From: Pantoea sp. Mb-10
GTDB taxonomy: Bacteria > Pseudomonadota > Gammaproteobacteria > Enterobacterales > Enterobacteriaceae
DNA length: 64,000 nucleotides
Direction of reading: 5' to 3'
Assembly: GCF_021272205.1 (NCBI RefSeq)
Contig: NZ_JAJSDX010000006.1
Coordinates: forward strand, 292,320-356,319
In this document: positions 46,098 to 53,867 of the stretch, one piece after another
Position numbering within the stretch: position 1 is the stretch's first letter
How the letters are laid out: each line of letters begins with the position of its first letter
The notes under the pieces: generated by a model
Databases searched by the model: none
The model's input: only the letters and a program-made list of their open reading frames with translations
What the model was told of the DNA's origin: nothing
Program-made: the position numbers and the translations under genes

Positions 46098-46802
46098 TTA
46101 CATTTTGTGCGGGGCCCGGCACGCATCGGCTCCCGCCGCCACAGGATGCGCGGGAATATCGCGTCGCGCCTCGCGAACCTCTGCGGTGTTGATGTCGAAC
46201 CGCCGATCGCGGTCGCGCAGAAGCGCACTGTCCAACTGACCGTCAGCCGTAAAGCCCATCATCAATGCCGGTTCGCCCAGCGGCAGCGTTTTGTCGCGAT
46301 CGGTGTGCCAGGTATGCCAGGTTTTGCCATAGGTATTGACAATTTTGCTCATCAGCGCGTGTTCGGCGGCGTCCGGGATCCCCGGCGCGATCAGCGTGCC
46401 GGATTTCACTTCATAACGGTGGCTGTGCCAGTACGGCTTTTCTTGGGGCGGAAGCTGTTTAAACAGACGTTCGCTAATAATATATTCCACACCCATCAGC
46501 TTGGCGTCGCGCTGATTACCGTCATAAATCACCGCCTGCATCACATCCTCATTAAGGATCGTCACATAGTGATGCGCCTCCATCTGACCGTGCCGATCGC
46601 CGCAATAATAGTGGAAGCCGTCGAGGTAGGTATTAATGGCTGCAATGGGCGGGCGCGATTGTAGCGTGGCAGCACCCGCTTCGAGCGCGGCAGTTTTTGC
46701 ACTGACGGGCGCGCCGGGCGCCGTCACCGGTGAGGCGCTATTGTGCGCACCGCAGCCCGTTAATACCGCCAGTGCCATACAACCACAGAGTAATGCTCGC
46801 AT
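46098..46802 (-). CDS. DUF1264 (OBAP-type) lipoprotein
   Basis: This 234-residue protein has a lipoprotein signal (RALLCGCMALAVLTGC, lipobox Cys) and a DUF1264 domain: INTYLDGFHYYCGDRHGQME, AHHYVTILNEDVMQAVIYDG, LMGVEYIISERLF and KPYWHSHRYEVKSG, with YGKTWHTWH. The family includes plant oil-body-associated proteins; bacterial function is unknown. GGGAGAAA precedes ATG 46802. It lies just upstream of the SDR stop on the opposite strand. Confidence 0.85.
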   Translation of the reverse strand: MRALLCGCMALAVLTGCGAHNSASPVTAPGAPVSAKTAALEAGAATLQSRPPIAAINTYLDGFHYYCGDRHGQMEAHHYVTILNEDVMQAVIYDGNQRDAKLMGVEYIISERLFKQLPPQEKPYWHSHRYEVKSGTLIAPGIPDAAEHALMSKIVNTYGKTWHTWHTDRDKTLPLGEPALMMGFTADGQLDSALLRDRDRRFDINTAEVREARRDIPAHPVAAGADACRAPHKM

Positions 46803-46873
46803 TGTGTTTCTCCCTTTCACAGTAAAGTCCTAAAGATAGTGAACGGGTGACGTAACGCGAGCGCAGCGGGAGA

Positions 46874-47455
46874 TTACGCGTCCGATAAAACGTGCAGCGC
46901 CAGATGCTGCAGCAGCATGATGGTTTTCGCATCCACAATTTCGCCGCTGCGAATGGCAGCCATGGCCCGCGACAGCGGCCACTCCAAAACCTCAATATCT
47001 TCGCCCTCCTCTTTTAGCCCGCCGCCCGCGCTGTGTCGGTCTTCCTCGGCGTATTCCGCGAGGAAAAAGTAGAGCTTTTCAGTGACCGAGCCAGGACTCA
47101 TGTAGGCCTCCATAACTTTTTCAACCTGCGTCACGCGGTAGCCGGTTTCCTCCTCGGCTTCCGCCACGATGCGGGCTTCCGGCGAGGCGCTTTCCAGTAG
47201 GCCGGCAGCGGCTTCAATTAAAAAGCCGCTGTGGCCATTGATAAAGACCGGAAAACGAAACTGTCGCGTTAACACGACGGTGCGTTTTTGCCGGTTATAC
47301 AGCAGGATCACTGCGCCGTTGCCGCGGTCATAGGCTTCACGTTGCTGCTCTTGCCAGCTTCCGTCTGCACACTGCAGCTCAAAAGTATACTTTTTCAGCA
47401 CGTACCAGTTATCGGATAGCAACTGCTCTCGGATATTGCGTACTTTTGACTGCAT
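46874..47455 (-). CDS. nudK: NUDIX hydrolase NudK (GDP-mannose pyrophosphatase)
   Basis: This 193-residue protein closely follows remembered NudK: REAYDRGNGAVILLYNRQKR, TVVLTRQFRFPVFINGHSGF, a Nudix box region GLLESASPEARIVAEAEEET-GY, and EAYMSPGSVTEKLYFFLAEY. It hydrolyses GDP-mannose and similar nucleotide sugars. AGGAG lies before ATG 47455. It is divergent from the DeoR-type regulator 55 bases away. Confidence 0.88.
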   Translation of the reverse strand: MQSKVRNIREQLLSDNWYVLKKYTFELQCADGSWQEQQREAYDRGNGAVILLYNRQKRTVVLTRQFRFPVFINGHSGFLIEAAAGLLESASPEARIVAEAEEETGYRVTQVEKVMEAYMSPGSVTEKLYFFLAEYAEEDRHSAGGGLKEEGEDIEVLEWPLSRAMAAIRSGEIVDAKTIMLLQHLALHVLSDA

Positions 47456-47486
47456 AAACTTCTCCTGTGGGTGACAAGACGGTGTC

Positions 47487-47516
47487 ATTCATGCACAATC
47501 GTGCACATTCATGAAT
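47487..47516. promoter_or_regulatory. Operator-like dyad between nudK and deoR-type gene
   Basis: TGCAC (47492-47496) and GTGCA (47501-47505) form a dyad, flanked by repeated CATTCATG. It lies in the 55-base divergent region and overlaps the presumed start of the regulator, fitting autoregulation. Confidence 0.4.
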
Positions 47517-48284
47517 AAACAAGCAAGTGATATTATGTTATCAAGCCAACGTAAACAGCATATTCTTGCGCTGCTTGCCGCTGAGAACCAAGTGATGTCC
47601 GGCGATCTCAGCCAGCGCTTTGGCGTGTCGGAAGACTCCATTCGTCGCGATCTGCGCGAGCTGGCCGCAGAAGGTTTACTGCAACGCGTGCACGGCGGTG
47701 CACTGCCGGTGTCTGCCGCAGTCGCCCCTTTTGCCACGCGGCAAAACGTGCAAATTCAGTCAAAACAGCGCATCGCGCAAAAGGCAGTGACGCTGATTCA
47801 GCCGGGACAGGTGATTATCGTGGATGGCGGAACGACCACAGCGGAGATGGTGCGGCTCTTTCCACGCGATCGCGCCTTCACTGTGATTACGCACAGTCCC
47901 AGCATTGCGGTGGCGCTGGTGGATTATCCCTTAATTGAGGTGATCATCTTGGGCGGGCAGCTTTATCGCCATTCAGTGGTGGCAGTCGGTGCCGCGCTGC
48001 TGGAAGGCGCGGCGCGCATCAATGCTGATCTGTTTTTTATGGGCGTCACGGGGGTACATAAAACCGCTGGCCTTACCACCGGCAATTATGAAGAGGCGGG
48101 TGTAAAGCGCGCGCTGGCCGCACGCGCGGCAGAAACCGTGGTCATGGTGTCGAAAGAGAAGCTCAACAGTGCATCCGCTTTTGTGATTGGCGAGCTGACG
48201 CTTGCGAGTACGTTGATCGTTGACGGTGAACCTGATGAGGACCTGCGGCAGCATCTCGCCACTCAGCAGATCGCCCTGCTATAG
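47511..48284 (+). CDS. DeoR-family transcriptional regulator
   Basis: This protein of about 257 residues has an HTH with QRKQHILALLAAENQVMSGD and QRFGVSEDSIRRDLRELAAE, then the DeoR C-terminal sensor domain (VIIVDGGTTTAEMVRLFP, VIILGGQLYRHS, TTGNYEEAGVKRALAARA). Such proteins respond to phosphorylated sugars or nucleosides. Start 47511 or 47535. No sugar operon is adjacent; nudK is the divergent neighbour. Confidence 0.9.
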   Translation: MNKQASDIMLSSQRKQHILALLAAENQVMSGDLSQRFGVSEDSIRRDLRELAAEGLLQRVHGGALPVSAAVAPFATRQNVQIQSKQRIAQKAVTLIQPGQVIIVDGGTTTAEMVRLFPRDRAFTVITHSPSIAVALVDYPLIEVIILGGQLYRHSVVAVGAALLEGAARINADLFFMGVTGVHKTAGLTTGNYEEAGVKRALAARAAETVVMVSKEKLNSASAFVIGELTLASTLIVDGEPDEDLRQHLATQQIALL

Positions 48285-48311
48285 CCTGTGACGATAGCAG
48301 CGCGGGCGCAG

Positions 48312-48360
48312 AAGATCCAAGACAGCGTAACCTTACGCCCTGTTTCGCTGGAGATCTTCA
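48312..48360. terminator. Hairpin between convergent deoR-type gene and tssE
   Basis: GAAGATC (48312-48318) pairs with GATCTTC (48354-48360), and inside it CAGCG pairs with CGCTG. It lies between convergent stops at 48284 and 48445 and may end one or both messages; no long T-run. Confidence 0.45.
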
Positions 48361-48444
48361 TGTGGACCCGCTCAGCAGCGTCCTTATGCCGCAGCGGGCT
48401 GCGCGCCCTGCCGTCTCTAAGGCGCGCTGAAGTCACATCTGGCC

Positions 48445-48900
48445 TTAGAGGCGGGCGGCGGTATCGAGATAGTGTTGTTGCTTGAGATGTCGCAAGAGAA
48501 CCCGCCCTTCAGGCATAAATTCTGTGCCATAGCGCACGAGCCCAATGCCTTTAAGCTCGGCATCAATGGCATAGCGCAGTTCGCCAGGAACATTCTGTTC
48601 CAGCAGGACAACGGTTATTTTTTTCAGGCGTGGCTCATATTTGAGCAGCACGGCAGACAGGGTGCCCATGAGTTCATGGGCCGTGCCCGGCATGCCCTGC
48701 AGGATTTTCGTCATATCAGGCAGGCCGAAGTCAGGGAGATGCGCCAGCGTGCCGGCGCGACAGTTGAGCACGCGCTGCATGTTATCCAATACCGAGAGAA
48801 TAACCTGATTTTCTTCAGTGACGTGGTGGAGATTAAGGCCACCGGTGAAATGTCCGGTGAGCATTTCATACAGCGAAGGCGTGTTGTGTCCGTTTGGCAT
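48445..48900 (-). CDS. tssE: T6SS baseplate subunit TssE (gp25-like)
   Basis: This 151-residue protein has the GPW/gp25 fold: SVLDNMQRVLNCRAGTLAHL, PDFGLPDMTKILQGMPG, and EPRLKKITVVLLEQ near residue 90-110. TssE is a baseplate wedge component at the sheath base. Its start overlaps the tssJ stop, so it is the last gene of the minus-strand T6SS operon. Confidence 0.9.
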   Translation of the reverse strand: MPNGHNTPSLYEMLTGHFTGGLNLHHVTEENQVILSVLDNMQRVLNCRAGTLAHLPDFGLPDMTKILQGMPGTAHELMGTLSAVLLKYEPRLKKITVVLLEQNVPGELRYAIDAELKGIGLVRYGTEFMPEGRVLLRHLKQQHYLDTAARL

Positions 48901-49445
48901 CAGTCCTCCTTAAGCGATCGCAGCGTCAGAGCGTTCTCCCCTGCTTCTAAAATGCGCGGTTTATCCGGATCCAGTTCGCTGCGTTTAATCACCTGCTTCC
49001 AGGTGTTGTTGCGCCTATCTGGATGGCGAAAGAGCCCCACTACCGCCACAAACTGTGCATCGGCCGCCATCGGCATATCCAGGTTCGCATCACCGCCCGG
49101 CTTTATGACCACATCACGGCTCGCCAGCAGGTCGGCGCTGAGTTGCGTGTCGCCCTCCCTGAGGAGCTGCTCATAGACCATTCTGTCGAACGTTTTGCGA
49201 TCCTTGAGCTGATAAACACGGATAACCACTGGCTGTGACAGTGAGTTATTCTCGCGGAAATCGGTGTTTAACGCTTCACGGGCGGTAAAATCCAGATGCA
49301 GCACGTTAATTTTTGTATAGAACACGGCGTCAAAGACCGATTGGGTTCCATTGGTGATGCGCTGTGTCATCCCGCACCCCGTCAGGCAGCAAGCCAGCAG
49401 GGGTAACAGCCAGCGCGCAGATTTAGTTAAATTTGTATGTGACAC
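48900..49445 (-). CDS. tssJ: T6SS outer-membrane lipoprotein TssJ
   Basis: This 181-residue lipoprotein has the lipobox LLACCLTGCG. The transthyretin-like domain follows: NVLHLDFTAREALNTDFREN, PVVIRVYQLKDRKTFDRMVY and DVVIKPGGDANLDMPMAADA. GTG 49445 is selected because AAGGAAACC stands upstream; it overlaps the end of tssG by 23 bases. TssJ anchors the TssM-TssL complex to the outer membrane. Confidence 0.9.
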   Translation of the reverse strand: MSHTNLTKSARWLLPLLACCLTGCGMTQRITNGTQSVFDAVFYTKINVLHLDFTAREALNTDFRENNSLSQPVVIRVYQLKDRKTFDRMVYEQLLREGDTQLSADLLASRDVVIKPGGDANLDMPMAADAQFVAVVGLFRHPDRRNNTWKQVIKRSELDPDKPRILEAGENALTLRSLKED

Positions 49446-50505
49446 GTTGGTTTCCTTGTTGTGGTATTGCAGGCTCCAGCCCGACGTAGACACCCAGTTC
49501 TATCGTAAACGTCTGAGGGATATCGTCTGGCAGGCCATCACCCTCAACTCCCAGTACACCGTTCATGCCCAACCAGAAAGGGCCCTCGCCGAGCGGCGGA
49601 GCGGCCAGGAGCCGGGTGCGGGTCGTCAGGGTGATTTTTGCCTTAAAGCGCCAGCCAAGATAGACCCGCAGCATGACCAGAAAGTCCTGATAAAGCAGCC
49701 CCTCCGGCTTCCAGCTCTGCGATTCCTGTTCGTTATCGGTGGTCAGGGCAATCAGCAGCTGGCTGGTGGCATCCATCGCCTCGTCGCCAAGTGGCGTGTT
49801 ACCGTCCAGCAGAAAGTCGTCATCACCATAAAAGCCCAGTGGCTGCCTGACTTCGACAGGCCGCAGGCAGTAGGGACTCACCTGCACCGTGGTATCGGGG
49901 GCCAGCAGGCTCACCAGCCTCTGCATACCCTCCTGGGTTTTACCCGGCTGTTGCAGTACGCCAAGCAGCGACAGGAAGCGGGATACGGGGGTGGCGATGT
50001 GCTCTACGGTGCCCGGAATACCCAGCCCTACCAGGCCCAGCAGTGACTGCGAAATGCTGTCGCTGCCGCCGGGCTCAAATGTGGCCGGGTACGAGTATTT
50101 ACGCCAGATGCGGTAAAACTGCGTCAGGATGCGGTGGCTGAAGATATCCAGAAAACCCTGTAGCGCTTCGTGGCCTTCACGACGCTGGGTGATGTCGTCG
50201 AGATAGGCCGTTGGCAGGGGGGAATCGACACCGTACATCCCCAAAAAAGTTGTGCGGATGAGCGGCGGCTTCTCATCATTCTCGTCATATTCGACAGCTT
50301 TCAGTTCGCTGGTCGGAAATCCCATCCCGGGATGTGGCACAAACCGTACCGGGTCATCCGCCGGGTGACGGGTCGAGCCAATCAGCGGCCTCCCTGGATG
50401 ACGTTTCTCCAGCAGCTGGCAGAAGCGATAAAAGTTGATGCGCCAGAGATCGGTTTCTAGCTGCGGAATCAGCCGGGAATACGGCGGTTGTGTTTCTCTT
50501 CCCAC
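49423..50505 (-). CDS. tssG: T6SS baseplate subunit TssG
   Basis: This 360-residue protein opens with a region containing WRINFYRFCQLLEKRHPGRP and FVPHPGMGFPTSELKAVEY, and continues with PLPTAYLDDITQRREGHEAL, FLDIFSHRILTQFYRIWRKY and the conserved RPVEVRQPLGFYGDD-type stretch. It forms the baseplate wedge with TssF and TssE. The start codon is within the end of tssF (37-base overlap). Confidence 0.92.
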   Translation of the reverse strand: MGRETQPPYSRLIPQLETDLWRINFYRFCQLLEKRHPGRPLIGSTRHPADDPVRFVPHPGMGFPTSELKAVEYDENDEKPPLIRTTFLGMYGVDSPLPTAYLDDITQRREGHEALQGFLDIFSHRILTQFYRIWRKYSYPATFEPGGSDSISQSLLGLVGLGIPGTVEHIATPVSRFLSLLGVLQQPGKTQEGMQRLVSLLAPDTTVQVSPYCLRPVEVRQPLGFYGDDDFLLDGNTPLGDEAMDATSQLLIALTTDNEQESQSWKPEGLLYQDFLVMLRVYLGWRFKAKITLTTRTRLLAAPPLGEGPFWLGMNGVLGVEGDGLPDDIPQTFTIELGVYVGLEPAIPQQGNQRVTYKFN

Positions 50506-52223
50506 TCCAGGCGTTCTCCGGTCGGTTGCAGAATAATAACGAGGCGGTTGAACAGATAGATATCGGTGTAAAGGGCAAAAAAGCGGCTTAGCATCTCGCC
50601 AAAGAGGCAGATGTCGCCGCGCCCGGCAAAGCCGTGGCTGTCCAGCGTCACCTCAATCTGCACACCGCGTACCAGGTAGCCCTGCTCAAAGCGCTCAATT
50701 TCGCCGTGCTTTACGTCAATAATGGCTTCCAGGCGACGGCGGTTCATCTCACTGTCGCGCCATTCATACAGCGCCAGGGTGCCGCGCAGCACATCGGCAT
50801 TGTCCATCATCGACAGAAATCCGCTGCTGAGATGGCTCAGCACCCGCCAGTGAAAACGGTCCTGCGCCGGGGGATAACAGGGTAACGTGGGCGCACACAG
50901 ATTACGCACGGCGAGGTTAGCCGACACGGTTTTCATCACCGTATCGAGCACTGAGCTTTGCAGCGCACGCCGTGGCAGCTGACCGTTAGTACCGGTGAGC
51001 GTCAGCGACAAGCTTTCGTCTTCCGGAACCGAGTGGTTATCAAATGCTTCGCCACCGAGGATAAGCCAGGTGTTATGCAGCCCGGAGGGAGCGCGGCGCA
51101 CGCGGGTATGGTAGTAATACTCCGCAGCTTCATGGCGCATCATGCCGCCTTTGTGACGGAAACTCGAAAACGGCACGTAGGTCTGCTGGCTCGATGAGCT
51201 CACCGAATCCACCGTGTATATCTCGGTATGACCATCCTGGACACGCATCGGACGCAGCAGGTATTCCGTCTGCAGGGCGTTGAGCACCAGCGGGTCAGAC
51301 TCCAGCGGGAACAGGTTAATCACCGGCACACAATTCAGGCGCAGATGCTTTTCGGTAAAGCTGAAGTCATGCTCCCAGCGCTCCCTTAGCACCACGTCGA
51401 TGTCAAACCCGAAGAGTTCAGCCGGAAAGACCACGGTCTCTAGTCCACGCAGGCCCGTGAACATAAATTTCTCGCGGAAGGTGAAGTACTCGAGCAGCAG
51501 TTGATAGCCGTTAAAGCTGCTGCTTCCCTTGGGCCACAGGTGGTCGTCATCGCCAAAACCCAGCGCGGTGAAGTACCCATCAAGTGGTCTCCTGTCCGTG
51601 TCGCCCGGCAGGCGCAGCCAAAGTTGCGCTGCGTTCAGGGTAAAAGCTTCATGCATCGCGCAGGCCAGCGGAGCATCGGCGTTGAAGTAGAACGGGATCT
51701 GACTGAGATCGACACGGCTCCAGTCGGCAAGATCACTGCAGTTAAAACGCAGGCTGATCACCGAATGCCCATCAGGGTCAGTCGACAGGCGGGCATGCTC
51801 CAGCGACAGCGGCTGGAGGTTTATGTCTTTGGTCGTCGTATACCGGCAGCGTGTGCCCTTCTCCCCGATCGGCCGCGAGTTCACCTCGAAACCTTTGAGA
51901 ATGCGCATCTGCTCCTTCATTCCTCGCCAGTCAGGCGTGAATTCCACCACCGACATCGAGGGAATGGTGCGCAAGTATTGTGGCCACAGCAGGCTGACCA
52001 GACCTTCCGTCAGTTCAGGCAGATCGTCATCCAGCTTCTCGCGCAGGCGTCCCATCAGGAACGCGAAGCCTTCGAAAATACGCTCCACGAACGGATCGCG
52101 AGCCCCCGCCTTATCGAGGTTGAGCATTGCCGCCTGTTCAGGGTGAGCACGGGCAAACTCTTCGCCCGCTTCCAGCAGGTAACGCATTTCAGCGTCATAG
52201 TAACGCAGGGTTAAATCATCCAT
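50469..52223 (-). CDS. tssF: T6SS baseplate subunit TssF
   Basis: This 584-residue protein begins MDDLTLRYYDAEMRYLLEAG, the usual TssF start, then DPFVERIFEGFAFLMGRLRE, KLDDDLPELTEGLVSLLWPQ and YLRTIPSMSVVEF. It pairs with TssG around the spike hub. It is 42 bases after tssA in the direction of transcription. Confidence 0.94.
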   Translation of the reverse strand: MDDLTLRYYDAEMRYLLEAGEEFARAHPEQAAMLNLDKAGARDPFVERIFEGFAFLMGRLREKLDDDLPELTEGLVSLLWPQYLRTIPSMSVVEFTPDWRGMKEQMRILKGFEVNSRPIGEKGTRCRYTTTKDINLQPLSLEHARLSTDPDGHSVISLRFNCSDLADWSRVDLSQIPFYFNADAPLACAMHEAFTLNAAQLWLRLPGDTDRRPLDGYFTALGFGDDDHLWPKGSSSFNGYQLLLEYFTFREKFMFTGLRGLETVVFPAELFGFDIDVVLRERWEHDFSFTEKHLRLNCVPVINLFPLESDPLVLNALQTEYLLRPMRVQDGHTEIYTVDSVSSSSQQTYVPFSSFRHKGGMMRHEAAEYYYHTRVRRAPSGLHNTWLILGGEAFDNHSVPEDESLSLTLTGTNGQLPRRALQSSVLDTVMKTVSANLAVRNLCAPTLPCYPPAQDRFHWRVLSHLSSGFLSMMDNADVLRGTLALYEWRDSEMNRRRLEAIIDVKHGEIERFEQGYLVRGVQIEVTLDSHGFAGRGDICLFGEMLSRFFALYTDIYLFNRLVIILQPTGERLEWEEKHNRRIPG

Positions 52224-52265
52224 AAGAACCTGAATAGGTGTATTGAAAAGGTGTGTCAGCCGTTT

Positions 52266-53867
52266 TTATCCGCAAAGCAGCGCACTGCTGGCCGGATCGA
52301 GCGCAATCAGATCAGACAGCAGCAACGCCATCTGCGGCTGAAGCCGCAATCTCTCGGTTTCGCTGCGAGCGGCTTTGATACGCAGCAGTCTGAGGCGCCG
52401 CGATTTCACTTCAAACAACAGCGCTGGCGTCCACTGCGTGAGGGTGATGGACTGCGCAGCCGCGTCGAGTTCCCCCAGCAGGTGCAGCGCCAGCTCATGC
52501 CTGCCCTTGTGGTCGGCGACGCGAGCCATCAGCAGACGCAGCAGCCATCGCGCTTTTGTGCCGCAGGAGCCAGGGTGTGTCTGCAGCCACTGAAACGTGG
52601 CATCCAGACCGTCAGTGTCCGCTTTCTCCAGCGCCTCCTGCTCAAGCGCCAAAATATCATTGTCACTCGCGCTGACGGCATTGACCGCTTTGTCCCGCCA
52701 GCCGGACAGATCGTCCAGCACGTTCTGATTTATCCAGTGCAGCGTGACCTCATCGGCAAAGGGCGTTCCGTCATTAAAGGCCAGCGTTTCAAGTCCGGGG
52801 AGGCGACGTAGTAGCCCTTTCAAGTCGGCAGCAATGAGATCAGCCAACACATCCTGCCCTGACTTCATCAGCGCTTGGTGGATATACCACTGCAAATCCA
52901 GCCAGAGGTGATTGGCACCTCGCGAGAAGGTGCTGTCTGCTTGCTCCAATATTTCCAGCCAGCTCTGCTGCAGATACAGGCGCTTAAGCATGGCCCGCTG
53001 ATCAGCCCGCGGCGGTTCGATGCGTGTTTTCCCGTGAGCATTGGGTGCCGGAATCGCCTTTAGCGTGTCATGGCGCAAACTTTTCATGAGCCGATGCGCC
53101 GCAAACCAGCCCTCGGATTGTGCACGCAGATACTCCGTCAGGGTGCGAGCCTGGGTCAGTAAATCCTGAGCGGAGGTGATGCGGCTGAGCACCGGCGTAT
53201 CAGACGCAACGGGATGAGAGGAAGACGGCGCGTGCGTCTGCCGGCTGGCGCTCTGCGGAACCCTTGCATCCGGGTGCCGGCTTTTTATCAGGCGGACCTC
53301 AAGCGCGCTGTAAAGCGTATCGAGTTCGGGTCGTGACGCTTCCGGCTCTGTCTCCAGACTGTCGCTGATAAGCACCAAAGCCCCGACGGTTCGCTGGGCA
53401 ACCTCATGCACCACGTCCGGGTACAGTGACAGACTCTCCAGGACGCGACTGCCGGCGAGCCACTCCAGCGCGGCCTTGCGGCTGCGGGCACGCTGCGGGT
53501 GAAGCTGCAGGCCATAGCGCTGCAGCAATCCCGCCAACAGCGCCAGCCCTTCGGCAAAGCCGGTTTCTCCGTCCCGATGCAGACGGGCCCAGCAGTAATA
53601 CGTCGCAATGCGAATATCCTTGGCGGTGGTCGTCAGCAGTTTTTCAGCAAGCGTGCAAATCAGCCCGGTATCGATGCCGGAGAGTTTATTGACCTCTTCC
53701 CGGATACGCTGAAACTCATCGTCATAGCCCGGATCTTCTCCGGTCGGATGGATATCGCCGATCGGCGCAAGCCAGGCGTGCCCGTTTTGCGTGCATTCTT
53801 GCGCTTGCTGTCGCAGTTGCGTTTTATCCGCCTGGCAGGCGGCAATCAGATTCTGCAGCGTGCGCAT
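52266..53867 (-). CDS. tssA: T6SS assembly protein TssA (ImpA N-terminal, VasJ-type C-terminal)
   Basis: This 533-residue protein has an ImpA-type N-terminal domain (WLAPIGDIHPTGEDPGYDDE, FQRIREEVNKLSGIDTGLIC, IATYYCWARLHRDGETGFAE) and a C-terminal helical domain with DTLKAIPAPNAHGKTRIEPP and PALLFEVKSRRLRLLRIKAA. TssA helps baseplate docking and sheath polymerisation. The ATG overlaps the tssM stop by one base. Confidence 0.9.
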   Translation of the reverse strand: MRTLQNLIAACQADKTQLRQQAQECTQNGHAWLAPIGDIHPTGEDPGYDDEFQRIREEVNKLSGIDTGLICTLAEKLLTTTAKDIRIATYYCWARLHRDGETGFAEGLALLAGLLQRYGLQLHPQRARSRKAALEWLAGSRVLESLSLYPDVVHEVAQRTVGALVLISDSLETEPEASRPELDTLYSALEVRLIKSRHPDARVPQSASRQTHAPSSSHPVASDTPVLSRITSAQDLLTQARTLTEYLRAQSEGWFAAHRLMKSLRHDTLKAIPAPNAHGKTRIEPPRADQRAMLKRLYLQQSWLEILEQADSTFSRGANHLWLDLQWYIHQALMKSGQDVLADLIAADLKGLLRRLPGLETLAFNDGTPFADEVTLHWINQNVLDDLSGWRDKAVNAVSASDNDILALEQEALEKADTDGLDATFQWLQTHPGSCGTKARWLLRLLMARVADHKGRHELALHLLGELDAAAQSITLTQWTPALLFEVKSRRLRLLRIKAARSETERLRLQPQMALLLSDLIALDPASSALLCG

